Below, piece by piece: positions 15,495 to 22,967 of a stretch of 39,682 nt of DNA. Each line of letters opens with the position of its first letter. Position 1 is the stretch's first letter. The notes beneath the pieces were generated by a model. The model was not told the DNA's origin. It saw only the letters and a list, made by a program, of their open reading frames with translations, and searched no databases. The DNA is taken from the NCBI RefSeq assembly GCF_004348265.1, contig NZ_SMNT01000047.1, positions 1 to 39,682 of the forward strand, in the 5' to 3' direction. Source of the DNA: Methylobacterium segetis (GTDB lineage Bacteria > Pseudomonadota > Alphaproteobacteria > Rhizobiales > Beijerinckiaceae). Position numbers and translations under genes: made by a program.

Positions 15495-17732
15495 TCACCA
15501 CTTGTAGCCGACGCTCGCCAGGATGCGGCGGCGATCGCCGTAGAAGCAGGCCGAGACCGTCGAGCAGGTGGAGACGTAGCGCTCGTCCGAGATGTTCCGG
15601 ACGTTGAGCGCGAAGCGCCAGCCCTCCCAGTCGTAGTGGATGACCGCGTCGCCGACGATGTAGGGCGAGACCTTGAAGAGGTTCTGCGGATCGGCATAGG
15701 AGCCGCCGACGCCGCGCACGCCGCCGCCGAAGCCGAAGTTCCGCCACGCCCCGGTCTGGATCGTGTAGTCGAGGAAGATCGAGCCGAATTGCTGCGGCGT
15801 GGCCGCCGGTGTCCGGCCGATGATCGTCGGATCGGCATCCCGCGTGATCTGGAACTGGTAGGCGGTGTAGGCGCCGACGAGGCGCAGGCCCGGCATCAGG
15901 TTGGCCACCGCCTCGAGTTCGACGCCGCGGGAGCGGACCTCGCCGTTCTGGATGGTCTGCAGGACGTTGGCCGGGTTCGTCGAGAGCACGTTCTGCCGGG
16001 TGAGGTCGAACACGGCGGCGCCGACATAGCCGTCGAAGCCGATGGGCTGGTACTTGAAGCCGACCTCGACCTGTTCGCCGGTCTCGGGCCGCAGGATCTC
16101 GCCCGTCACGCCGTTGGTGCCGACGATCGGATTGAAGCTGCGGGCGTAGGAGACGTAGGGCGCAACGCCGAGGTCGCTCGTGTAGATGAGACCGACGCGG
16201 CCGCTGAAGGCGCTGATGTCGCGGTTCCCACTCGGCCCGAGGCGGTTGTCGTTGTCGGTGTTGACCCAGTCGTGGCGCCCGCTCAGCACCAGCGTCCAGG
16301 GGCCGAACTTGATCTGGTCCTGCAGGTAGAGGCCGACCTGGTTCTGGGTCAGGAAGTTGTTCTGGAACGGGCCGGTCGTGAAGGGCGCGTTCGGCGTGTA
16401 GACCGGGTTGATCAGGTTGAGCGAGGGGCCGAACCCGAAATCCTGCAGGTTGTTGATGTCGTAGCGCCGGTACTCGACGCCGCCGAGCAGCGTGTGGTCG
16501 AGGAAGCCGGTGCGGAAGGGCGCGATCACCTGCGTGTCGAGGTCGGCCTGGGTCGCCGAGTTCTGCGCCAGGAAGTTGAAGCGGCTGAGATCGGCCGCCG
16601 CGGGCGTCGTCGCGTAGCCGCCGCCGAAGCGGGTGCGGTAATCGACGTCGACCTGCCCGTAGCGGGCGTTCTGGCGGACCACGATGTCGTTGTCGAAGCG
16701 GTGCTCGAACTCGTAGCCGATCAGCGCCTGGTCGCGGGTGAACTTGTCGATGCCCGGATCGCCCGTGAAGCGGCTCGTCGAGATGAAGCCGAAGGGCGCG
16801 CGCTGCACCGTGCCGACGTAGGGCAGGAAGTTCTGGCCCTTCGTGTCGTCGTGCCGGAACGAGCTCAGCACCGTGAAGGAGGTCGAGGCGTCCGGCCGCC
16901 AGGTCAGGGAGGGCGCGATGTAGAAGCTGTCGTCGTTCGTGTAGTCGACCTGCGTGCCGCCGCCGCGCGCGCGGCCGACCACCCGGTAGAAGAACTGGCC
17001 CTGGCCCTCGGTGGTCGCCACGGGGCCGCCGATGTCGAAGGCGCCGTAGGCGTTGCCGAACTCGTTGACGCCCGCCTCGACGTAGCGCAGCGGCACGAGC
17101 GGCGGGCGCTTGCTCACCGCGTTGACGATGCCGCTCGGGCCGGTGCCGCCGTAGAGGACCGAGGAGGGGCCGCGCAGGACCTCGATCCGCTCCAGGCCGA
17201 AGGGCTCCAGCTTCCAGGTGGCGTAGTTGGTCTCGAAGAGTTGCAGCCCGTCGAGGAACAGGCCGACCTCCTGGGCCGGGAAGCCGCGGATCAGGAACCA
17301 GTCGTTGCGGGTGTCCGAACCGAAGGTCGCGCCGAGCACGGGGGAGTATTGCAGGGCCTCCTGCAGGCTCACCGGCTTCTGGTCGTCGAGTTGCTGGCGG
17401 CCGATCACGGTGATCGCCTGCGGCGTCTCCAGGATCGGGGTGTTCGTCTTCGTGCCGGCCGTCGAGCGGTTGGCGACGTAGCCGTTGATCGGCCCCCGCG
17501 GGTCCTCGGGCAGGCCGACGCCGCGGCCGTTGCCGGCCCCCTCGACGCTCAGCTCCTCGAGCTGCGCGCTGGCGCCCGCCGCCGTGGGATTGGCGGCGCC
17601 CCGCCGCGGCTGGGTCGCCTCCTGCGCGGCCGCGCCCCCGCCGACGAGGGCCAGAACCGCGAGCGACGCTCCGGCCAGGGCGCGATGGCGCCGACGGGTC
17701 GACAGGGTCGGATGGGCGTGACGAATGGACAT
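15495..17732 (-). CDS. TonB-dependent siderophore receptor
   Basis: The ATG at 17732 gives 745 residues with a signal peptide (RRHRALAGASLAVLALVGGG, cut after AAAQ). The plug domain runs from about 85 to 210 with TPQAITVIGRQQLDDQKPVS, DWFLIRGF, LERIEVLRGPSSVLYGGTGP and GIVNAVSKRP. The 22-strand barrel ends in the typical aromatic signature LASVGYKW. Features fit FhuA/FpvA-type ferric-siderophore receptors, which take up iron complexes across the outer membrane using TonB energy. No siderophore synthesis or ABC genes lie nearby. An A/T-rich Fur-like site precedes the gene. A lanthanide or other metal-chelate role cannot be excluded in a methylotroph. Confidence 0.9.
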   Translation of the reverse strand: MSIRHAHPTLSTRRRHRALAGASLAVLALVGGGAAAQEATQPRRGAANPTAAGASAQLEELSVEGAGNGRGVGLPEDPRGPINGYVANRSTAGTKTNTPILETPQAITVIGRQQLDDQKPVSLQEALQYSPVLGATFGSDTRNDWFLIRGFPAQEVGLFLDGLQLFETNYATWKLEPFGLERIEVLRGPSSVLYGGTGPSGIVNAVSKRPPLVPLRYVEAGVNEFGNAYGAFDIGGPVATTEGQGQFFYRVVGRARGGGTQVDYTNDDSFYIAPSLTWRPDASTSFTVLSSFRHDDTKGQNFLPYVGTVQRAPFGFISTSRFTGDPGIDKFTRDQALIGYEFEHRFDNDIVVRQNARYGQVDVDYRTRFGGGYATTPAAADLSRFNFLAQNSATQADLDTQVIAPFRTGFLDHTLLGGVEYRRYDINNLQDFGFGPSLNLINPVYTPNAPFTTGPFQNNFLTQNQVGLYLQDQIKFGPWTLVLSGRHDWVNTDNDNRLGPSGNRDISAFSGRVGLIYTSDLGVAPYVSYARSFNPIVGTNGVTGEILRPETGEQVEVGFKYQPIGFDGYVGAAVFDLTRQNVLSTNPANVLQTIQNGEVRSRGVELEAVANLMPGLRLVGAYTAYQFQITRDADPTIIGRTPAATPQQFGSIFLDYTIQTGAWRNFGFGGGVRGVGGSYADPQNLFKVSPYIVGDAVIHYDWEGWRFALNVRNISDERYVSTCSTVSACFYGDRRRILASVGYKW

Positions 17733-17820
17733 GATGACCCTGCCTCCAGACGCGCGCCCAAGCATGCGGGCGCGCAGGCGATCCCGTTCACCGCAGACCC
17801 CCGGTCCCCGGCAGCACAAT

Positions 17821-17850
17821 TTATAATGATGCTAAACTGATGATATTACA
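17821..17850 (-). promoter_or_regulatory. A/T-rich Fur-like site upstream of receptor
   Basis: The sequence TTATAATGATGCTAAACTGA followed by TGATATTACA partly matches the Fur-box units (ATAATGAT) in direct and inverted orientation. It is an A/T island in GC-rich DNA about 90 bases before the receptor start, where iron control would be expected. The match is imperfect and the regulator could also be Irr or RirA. Confidence 0.3.
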
Positions 17851-17870
17851 GCGTTTTAGCGGTTCACGCC

Positions 17871-18339
17871 TACGCTTCGGCCCCTCGGCTGACAAGGCAG
17901 CGCGGTCGGAATGAGGGGCGGTGTGATCCGGCCGCAACGGGCGCCCGGCCCTCGTCGCCGGGACACGGCGCTGCCGGACGGGCGCGACGCTGTCTGCCTG
18001 CCCGGTCGGACCCCGGCCGCGCCGTCCGGAGGCCAGCCCAGCGGATGATGGGGGAGACCGCGAGAGGGGTCGAAATCTGACACTTGGTCCCCGCTCGCGA
18101 GGTCCGCTGAGGGTGGAAAGCGGAAGTTGACCAACCGTTCTCAAGCGGATGTTCCGCCTGCGCCGCGACCCAATCGCTAATTTTTCTCGACTCAATGCAC
18201 AGCAACGGACACAGTAACAGACATCCCTCTACGAACAAAACTATCTCAATTACCACATCTGGGCTGGAGGATGATCAATAGAAGAAGGCAGTTATTCAGA
18301 TTCTGTTTTTTAGCTGTACCATGTATGATCTCACCGATG
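17871..18339. other. Intergenic stretch, no supportable gene
   Basis: About 470 bases between the receptor promoter and the nucleotidyltransferase gene. The left part is GC-rich with no protein-like frame carrying a ribosome site. From about 18180 the sequence turns A/T-rich, which marks the edge of a low-GC patch running through the next gene. Confidence 0.5.
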
Positions 18340-18945
18340 TCAGCTGATTGGCAATTTTTTGATCCACTCATGGCCAGGATGTAATTCGTTAAGCCAAGTC
18401 GTTAATTGCTCCTTTTCTTCCAGAGAAAGCCTTGGCCTAAGAAAATTGAAATCAATCTGATCTTTTTTCCTACAATGCTTGGCTTTGAAAAGCATGACGT
18501 TTATTGGCGCGAGGTATGGAATGCCCGTCTCGCTCACACGAACGGCATCGGAACGTGCCATCTGTATTGCCCGATCGCGCTTATAGATCCATAGGTCTGG
18601 CGTCCCTGGCTCCATCATCATGTCCACGCGCCAACAACCGTGTCGCATGTCTCCCCCCCAAAGCTGCCAGACGTCGCTTGGCAGGTTAGCGGCCGGGGGA
18701 AGATATTCAGTGGTTCCGTCTTTTACGGTAAAAAATTCCAGCTCATGTAAAATGGCGCGGAAATGATCTGCATCATTGCGAATAACAACAAACTCTAAGT
18801 CTTCGTGCTCACGTGTTTGCTTGCCATGCCAAATGTCCAGAGCCCATCCGCCTGCGACGTACCAGGGGAGGGTTGCTTCTCGGAGACGCTGGCCAAGTTC
18901 GTGGGGAGACCACGCCTCCCAAGCTTCGTCGTCGAGAGGGCTCAT
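18340..18945 (-). CDS. Aminoglycoside adenylyltransferase-like nucleotidyltransferase
   Basis: The ATG at 18945 gives 201 residues. The core LPWYVAGGWALDIWHGKQTR (26-45) followed by EHEDLEFVV (46-54) is the pattern of the AadB/aminoglycoside-2''-adenylyltransferase-like fold, with Gly-Gly-Trp and acidic Asp49/Glu51 as likely metal ligands; family members usually have Asp at both. Later motifs LWGGDMRHGCWRVDMMMEPG and IPYLAPINVMLFKAKHCRKK also fit. The substrate is unknown; most chromosomal members are not proven resistance enzymes. GC is well below the neighbours, suggesting horizontal acquisition. Confidence 0.75.
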   Translation of the reverse strand: MSPLDDEAWEAWSPHELGQRLREATLPWYVAGGWALDIWHGKQTREHEDLEFVVIRNDADHFRAILHELEFFTVKDGTTEYLPPAANLPSDVWQLWGGDMRHGCWRVDMMMEPGTPDLWIYKRDRAIQMARSDAVRVSETGIPYLAPINVMLFKAKHCRKKDQIDFNFLRPRLSLEEKEQLTTWLNELHPGHEWIKKLPIS

Positions 18946-19176
18946 TGAAATATCCGTCGGGAGCACTTGTGAAGAGCGAATCCTTGTAAGCGCCGTCGCG
19001 CCCTCGATGGAAGGTCTGTTTCCTTGAGGCAACATCCATAAGACGACCTGGAAAACTCCACGCGTTCGAGCCGTCGTTCCTTGTCCGCCAAGCGGCCGAA
19101 AAGCAGACCTTCCGAGGGTCGGCAAGGGGGCGAAGCAGCCGCTCGCGAATGGGTGCGGAGCGTCAGATTTGGACCA

Positions 19177-19359
19177 CTAGAACGCGTCGAAATCGTCGGC
19201 GTCGTAGCGGTCGCGGGGAATCGCGGCGGGCGCGGGCTGTGGCAGGACGATGTGCGCGTGCATGCGCGCCTGCGAGCGGGGCGGCTTCGTGAGCATCGTG
19301 GCCCAGAAGGCGCAGGCCGCCAGACCGGAAGCGATGACGAGCAGGTGAAGCGTGCGCAT
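19177..19359 (-). CDS. Small membrane-anchored or exported protein
   Basis: The ATG at 19359 has GGAGG six bases upstream and gives 60 residues. Residues 3-22 (TLHLLVIASGLAACAFWATM) form a signal anchor or transmembrane helix. The rest is a short Pro-rich segment (VLPQPAPAAIPRDRYDADDF) ending in acidic residues. No family is recognised. The ribosome site supports it. Confidence 0.55.
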   Translation of the reverse strand: MRTLHLLVIASGLAACAFWATMLTKPPRSQARMHAHIVLPQPAPAAIPRDRYDADDFDAF

Positions 19360-19651
19360 CCTGCGCCTCCGGTCCGGATCGCCCGCAACTATAGAGACAT
19401 CCCGCTCGGAGGCCTGATCAAAGGGCCGGCAGCCAGAGCAAATATATCGCAAGGTCTGCCCATATTTTCAGGGACTTGGCGCTCCGGCGCGCTCCGGCCC
19501 GGCGCGGGCCCCGCTGTGACCGGGACCGCACCGAGCCCGCGAAGGCGGGGGCCGGGCGCTCCCGGGGTACAAGATCGGACAGACGCTCTCGGGAAAAGAC
19601 CGTAGCCTTTCCCACATTGCGGCCTTCGGACCCTTCGGGCGGCCGAGGCGC

Positions 19652-19690
19652 GGGGACGGAGCGCGTCCCCGGTCCCGCGCGGGACCGGGG
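19652..19690. repeat. Overlapping perfect palindromes
   Basis: A perfect 24-base palindrome spans 19667-19690 (arms CCCCGGTCCCGC and its complement). Its left CCCC also closes a second hairpin, GGGGAC (19652-19657) with GTCCCC (19665-19670), so the two folds exclude each other in RNA. No run of T follows, so a classical terminator is unlikely. It lies 28 bases before the frame at 19718. Confidence 0.5.
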
Positions 19691-19717
19691 CGAGCGCCCG
19701 GGGGGCGGGGTGGGGGC

Positions 19718-20116
19718 ATGATTCCGAGGATGCGCGCCGTGGGGAGGGCCTGTCTCGCGCGCTTGCGCGCGATCCGGGTTCCCGCCCCGATCCCGCCCGC
19801 CGACCGGGCGCCCCACGACGAGCCTCCGCCCCGGCGCGGATCCTGGCCTGGATCCCGGCCCGAATCCGGCCCCGCCGGCACGGGGCAGCCGGAGCCCGAT
19901 CCGCGCCCGATGCGGGCACGGCTCGTCGATGTCCTGCTCTTCCTCCTCGGGCAGACCCCCGATCCCACGCGGGCCGACTGGCTCGCCGCCCTCGACGACC
20001 TGTTCGGTGAACTCAGCGAGGGCGAGAAGCAGAGGCTCGCGGATGCGGGCATGGCCCTCCTCGGCGCCGCCGGGCCGCCGGCCGGGCGCCGGGAGCGGAT
20101 CGTGGCCGCCGCCTGA
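19718..20116 (+). CDS. Hypothetical protein
   Basis: This 132-residue frame has a low-complexity, Pro/Arg-rich N-terminal half and a protein-like C-terminal helical part (MRARLVDVLLFLLGQTPDPT, then RADWLAALDDLFGELSEGEK). The true start may be the ATG at 19910, giving 68 residues. No family is recognised. A pair of overlapping palindromes lies just upstream. Confidence 0.45.
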   Translation: MIPRMRAVGRACLARLRAIRVPAPIPPADRAPHDEPPPRRGSWPGSRPESGPAGTGQPEPDPRPMRARLVDVLLFLLGQTPDPTRADWLAALDDLFGELSEGEKQRLADAGMALLGAAGPPAGRRERIVAAA

Positions 20117-20192
20117 ACGGGACCGTGCCACGCGCGCCCTGCCCGCCGGGGCCGGCGCGGGACGCGCAGCGGCGCGCCGGCGGAGGATGGCC

Positions 20193-20516
20193 CTAGCCCC
20201 GTGGTCCCAGCAGGATCAGCGCCGCGCCCGCGAGGCAGACGATCCCGCCGGCAAGGTCCCAGCGGTCGGGCCGATGCCCCTCCGCGAGCCACAGCCACAG
20301 GATCGAGGCCGCGAGGTAGACGCCGCCATAGGCCGCGTAGGCGCGGCCCGCCGCCTCCGCCTCGACGCGCGTCAGCAGGACGGCGAAGAGCGCCAGCGCG
20401 CAGAGGCCCGGCAGCAGCCACGCCGCCGAGCGGCCGAGCCGCAGCCAGGCCCAGAAGGCGAAGCAGCCCGCGATCTCGGCGAGGGCGGCGGCGGCGTAGG
20501 CGAGGAGCGAGGGCAT
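20193..20516 (-). CDS. YnfA/UPF0060 family membrane protein
   Basis: From the ATG at 20516 the protein has 107 residues, the family's normal size, with four transmembrane helices. Landmarks are [20 protein letters not shown], then [20 protein letters not shown] and [18 protein letters not shown]. YnfA proteins are small inner-membrane proteins of the drug/metabolite transporter superfamily; a quaternary-compound efflux role has been proposed. A second ATG at 20531 arises from a short tandem duplication that repeats Met-Pro-Ser-Leu-Leu, so the exact start is uncertain. Confidence 0.9.
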   Translation of the reverse strand: MPSLLAYAAAALAEIAGCFAFWAWLRLGRSAAWLLPGLCALALFAVLLTRVEAEAAGRAYAAYGGVYLAASILWLWLAEGHRPDRWDLAGGIVCLAGAALILLGPRG

Positions 20517-20601
20517 CAGGAGCGAGGGCATGGCCCGCCATGGCACGGGCACCCGCCGAGCACCAGACGGATGCGGACCACCCTTCCGCCCGGGCCCGGC
20601 C

Positions 20602-21147
20602 TCACTCCGCGCGGATGCCCGCCGCCGCATCGGCCGAGAGGCGCGCCCGGCGCCACTCCGCCGGCTCCTCGAAGGTGCCGGCCCAGATGCCGCGGCGCTT
20701 CGCCCAGGCCTTGCTCTCGGCGCCCGCATAGGCCGCGGATTGGCGCCGGTCGGCCAGGGCATAGCCGTGCACGGCCATCCAGGCGCTGAGATCCTCCTGC
20801 CCCAGCCGGCAGACGGAAGCCTTGCGGCCGCCCGCCTCCCTGTGGGGCTCGCAGGTCACCGTCGCGGAGCCGATCCGCTCGGCGAGGGCGTGGGCGGCGA
20901 GGCGCCCGCAGGTGTAGCTGCGGCCGGCGCTGGTCTCGCAGGTCTGTGCCGCCTCCGGCGCGTCGATCCCGTAGAGGCGGATGCGGGTTCCGCGCACCTC
21001 GATCGTGTCGCCGTCGATGACGGTCGCCTGCCCGCTGATGGCCGGGCCGCCGGCGGCCGGGCCGGCCGGCGCCTCGGCCGCCGGCGCGGCGGCCGGGAGC
21101 AGGGCCGCGCCGCAGAGCAGGAGAGAGACGAGGGTCGCACGCAGCAT
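20602..21147 (-). CDS. Exported thermonuclease-like protein (SNase domain)
   Basis: The ATG at 21147 gives 181 residues with a signal peptide ([20 protein letters not shown]). The SNase core includes VIDGDTIEV (Asp45, Asp47), [10 protein letters not shown] (Arg57, Asp62, Glu65) and an Arg near 108, matching the calcium site and catalytic Arg/Glu of staphylococcal nuclease. [15 protein letters not shown] [20 protein letters not shown] and [16 protein letters not shown] are typical of short proteobacterial members. It should cut DNA or RNA in the periplasm or outside. Cys70, Cys80, Cys99 and Cys113 may form disulfides. Confidence 0.85.
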   Translation of the reverse strand: MLRATLVSLLLCGAALLPAAAPAAEAPAGPAAGGPAISGQATVIDGDTIEVRGTRIRLYGIDAPEAAQTCETSAGRSYTCGRLAAHALAERIGSATVTCEPHREAGGRKASVCRLGQEDLSAWMAVHGYALADRRQSAAYAGAESKAWAKRRGIWAGTFEEPAEWRRARLSADAAAGIRAE

Positions 21148-21408
21148 GGTTCTCGGGCCTGGATTCGGGGTTCGTGACGGATCGGGTCGCGCGGGAGGCG
21201 ATGCACGAACCGGGCTAGACCGACAATCGGCCGAAATCTCGGCACGCCCACCGCGTCGGGCACGGAGGCCGGGCCTCCGGAGCCCTCCCCCCGTCGTGGC
21301 TCCGCCCCGGCGCTGCGTCACTTCGCACAGGCTCGCGGCCCTCGCCTTCGATGAGAACATAACTAGAACATTAACATCGAGGCGCGAGAGCGAAGGAGAC
21401 GGGTTGAG

Positions 21409-21651
21409 ATGGCGCGCTACCGCTTTCACTGCACGAACGGAACGGAATGCGTCTTCGACGCGCGCGGGGTGGTGGTGCGCCGTCCCGACGCCCTCGGGGC
21501 GCGGGCGCGCCGGGTCGCGGACGGGGTAATGCGCAGCCTCGGCCGCCGGGCCGACTGGGCGGAATGGCGCGTCACCGTGCACGACCTCACCGGCCGGCGG
21601 GTGCTGCTGCAGCGCTTCCCCACCTCGGTCGAGGCCGCGCGGGCGGCCTGA
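21409..21651 (+). CDS. DUF6894 family protein
   Basis: This 80-residue protein starts at an ATG with GAAGGAG upstream. It begins MARYRFHCTNGTECVFDARG and has the family's central WRVTVHDLTGRRVL near residues 52-65. It is a divergent member of the DUF6894 group of short proteins common in Methylobacterium; the acidic middle of the member at 14655-14939 is replaced by a basic one. Function unknown. It is divergent from the thermonuclease gene. Confidence 0.65.
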   Translation: MARYRFHCTNGTECVFDARGVVVRRPDALGARARRVADGVMRSLGRRADWAEWRVTVHDLTGRRVLLQRFPTSVEAARAA

Positions 21652-21661
21652 GCGGCCCCCC

Positions 21662-22939
21662 TCACGGGAGAGCCGGCGCCCCGGCCCTCCGGCGGGGGCC
21701 GCCCTGGCGCAGCCGGTGCGCGAGGTTGACCCGGACGGCCCGCAGCAGGGCCGGCGGCGCGGCGAACCGGGCCAGCCCGATGTTGCGCGCCGCGTAGGCG
21801 AAGAGATCCCGCGCGCAGCTCTCGTCGAGGGCGGCCGCCGAGAACAGCAGCCGCTCGGGCCAGCGCCAGGGGCGCCCGGCGGCGAAGTCGCGGATGTGGA
21901 GGGCGTGGCCGGCGAGTTCCGCCCGGTGGCGGCGCGCATAGGCGCCGAGGCCGGCCCGGAGCGCGGCCGCCCCACCCGCCCCGGCAAGGGCGGGGCCCGC
22001 CTGCTCGGCGAGCCAGTCGGCGGAGCGGAAGGCGAAGGCGCAGCCCGTTCCCCAGACGGGGTCGACCGAGAGGGCCGCGTCGCCGACGAGGGCGAGGCCG
22101 GCCTGCACGGGCGTCCGCGCGAGGTTCGGCCAGTCCACGAAGCCCATCATCGGGCCGGCGCGCACCGCCCGGTCGAGGTCCGGGCCGTCGGGAAGGGCGC
22201 GCACGAAGCGCGCGAAGGCGCCCTCCCGGTCGGCCTTGAAGGTCTCGAGCCGCGCCTTGGCGGGGGCGACGGCGATCACGGTGATCCCGTCGTCGTTCGG
22301 GAAGGTGTAGGCGATGTCGGGTTCGAGGAACCACATGCGCGAGCGCCCGTCCGGCGGCGTGAGCCCGCGATAGGGCGCGAGATAGAAGAAGCGCCCGTTC
22401 GGCGACGCCCGGCCCTCGATCCCGGCAAGCTCCGCGACGCGGGAGAAGCGGCCGTCCGCCCCCACCACGAGGCGCGCCGCGAACTCCGCCGCGGCGCCGG
22501 ACGCATCCTGCGCCCTCAGGCCGCCGACGCGGCCGCGCTCGCGCAGGAGCCCCGTCACGGTGTGGCCGGGCCGGAGATCGATCCCGGGTGTGCGGGCCGC
22601 GAGCCCGCGCAGCAGCGGGTCGAGGGTCGCGCGCCGCACGTTGTAGCCGTGGGCCGGCCGGCCGGACTCGGCCGCGGGTTCCCGCACCCAGCCCCAACGG
22701 GTCCGCACGTCGATGGCGTTGCGCACGGCCCCCGCCTCCTCCAGGAGCGGGGCGAGGCCGAGGCGCTCGATGACGGGCAGCGCGCTCGACTGGATGTAGT
22801 GGGTGCAGAGCTTCTTGTAGGCCCCCGGATCCGGGCTGCGCTCCAGGAGCGCCACGCTCAAGCCCTGCCGGGCGAGGAGGATCGCGGCGCTGCAGCCGGC
22901 CACGCTCGCGCCCGCCACCGCGACATCGTAGGTCCGCAT
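21662..22939 (-). CDS. FAD-dependent oxidoreductase (PHBH-type monooxygenase fold)
   Basis: This 425-residue protein has GGAGGGGG upstream of its ATG. The dinucleotide site VAVAGASVAGCSAAILLARQ (6-25) is followed by LLERS; the DG motif is VVGADGRFSRV (about 155-165) and the second FAD motif is LVGDAALSVDPVWGTGCAFA (about 285-305). This set defines the para-hydroxybenzoate hydroxylase fold, also found in geranylgeranyl reductases and halogenases. CTHYIQSSALPVIERLGL near residue 45 recalls the reductase/halogenase branches. Substrate unknown. It lies 28 bases after the cyclic-di-GMP gene on the same strand, so the two may be co-transcribed. Confidence 0.85.
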   Translation of the reverse strand: MRTYDVAVAGASVAGCSAAILLARQGLSVALLERSPDPGAYKKLCTHYIQSSALPVIERLGLAPLLEEAGAVRNAIDVRTRWGWVREPAAESGRPAHGYNVRRATLDPLLRGLAARTPGIDLRPGHTVTGLLRERGRVGGLRAQDASGAAAEFAARLVVGADGRFSRVAELAGIEGRASPNGRFFYLAPYRGLTPPDGRSRMWFLEPDIAYTFPNDDGITVIAVAPAKARLETFKADREGAFARFVRALPDGPDLDRAVRAGPMMGFVDWPNLARTPVQAGLALVGDAALSVDPVWGTGCAFAFRSADWLAEQAGPALAGAGGAAALRAGLGAYARRHRAELAGHALHIRDFAAGRPWRWPERLLFSAAALDESCARDLFAYAARNIGLARFAAPPALLRAVRVNLAHRLRQGGPRRRAGAPALP

Positions 22940-22967
22940 GGTCTCGCCCCCTCCGGCCCGCGGCGCC

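Noticed and set aside
15636..17840. Long plus-strand open frame opposite the TonB receptor
   Set aside because: Low-complexity Val/Glu/Arg/Ala sequence caused by high third-position GC; the minus strand encodes a complete receptor with signal peptide and barrel end.
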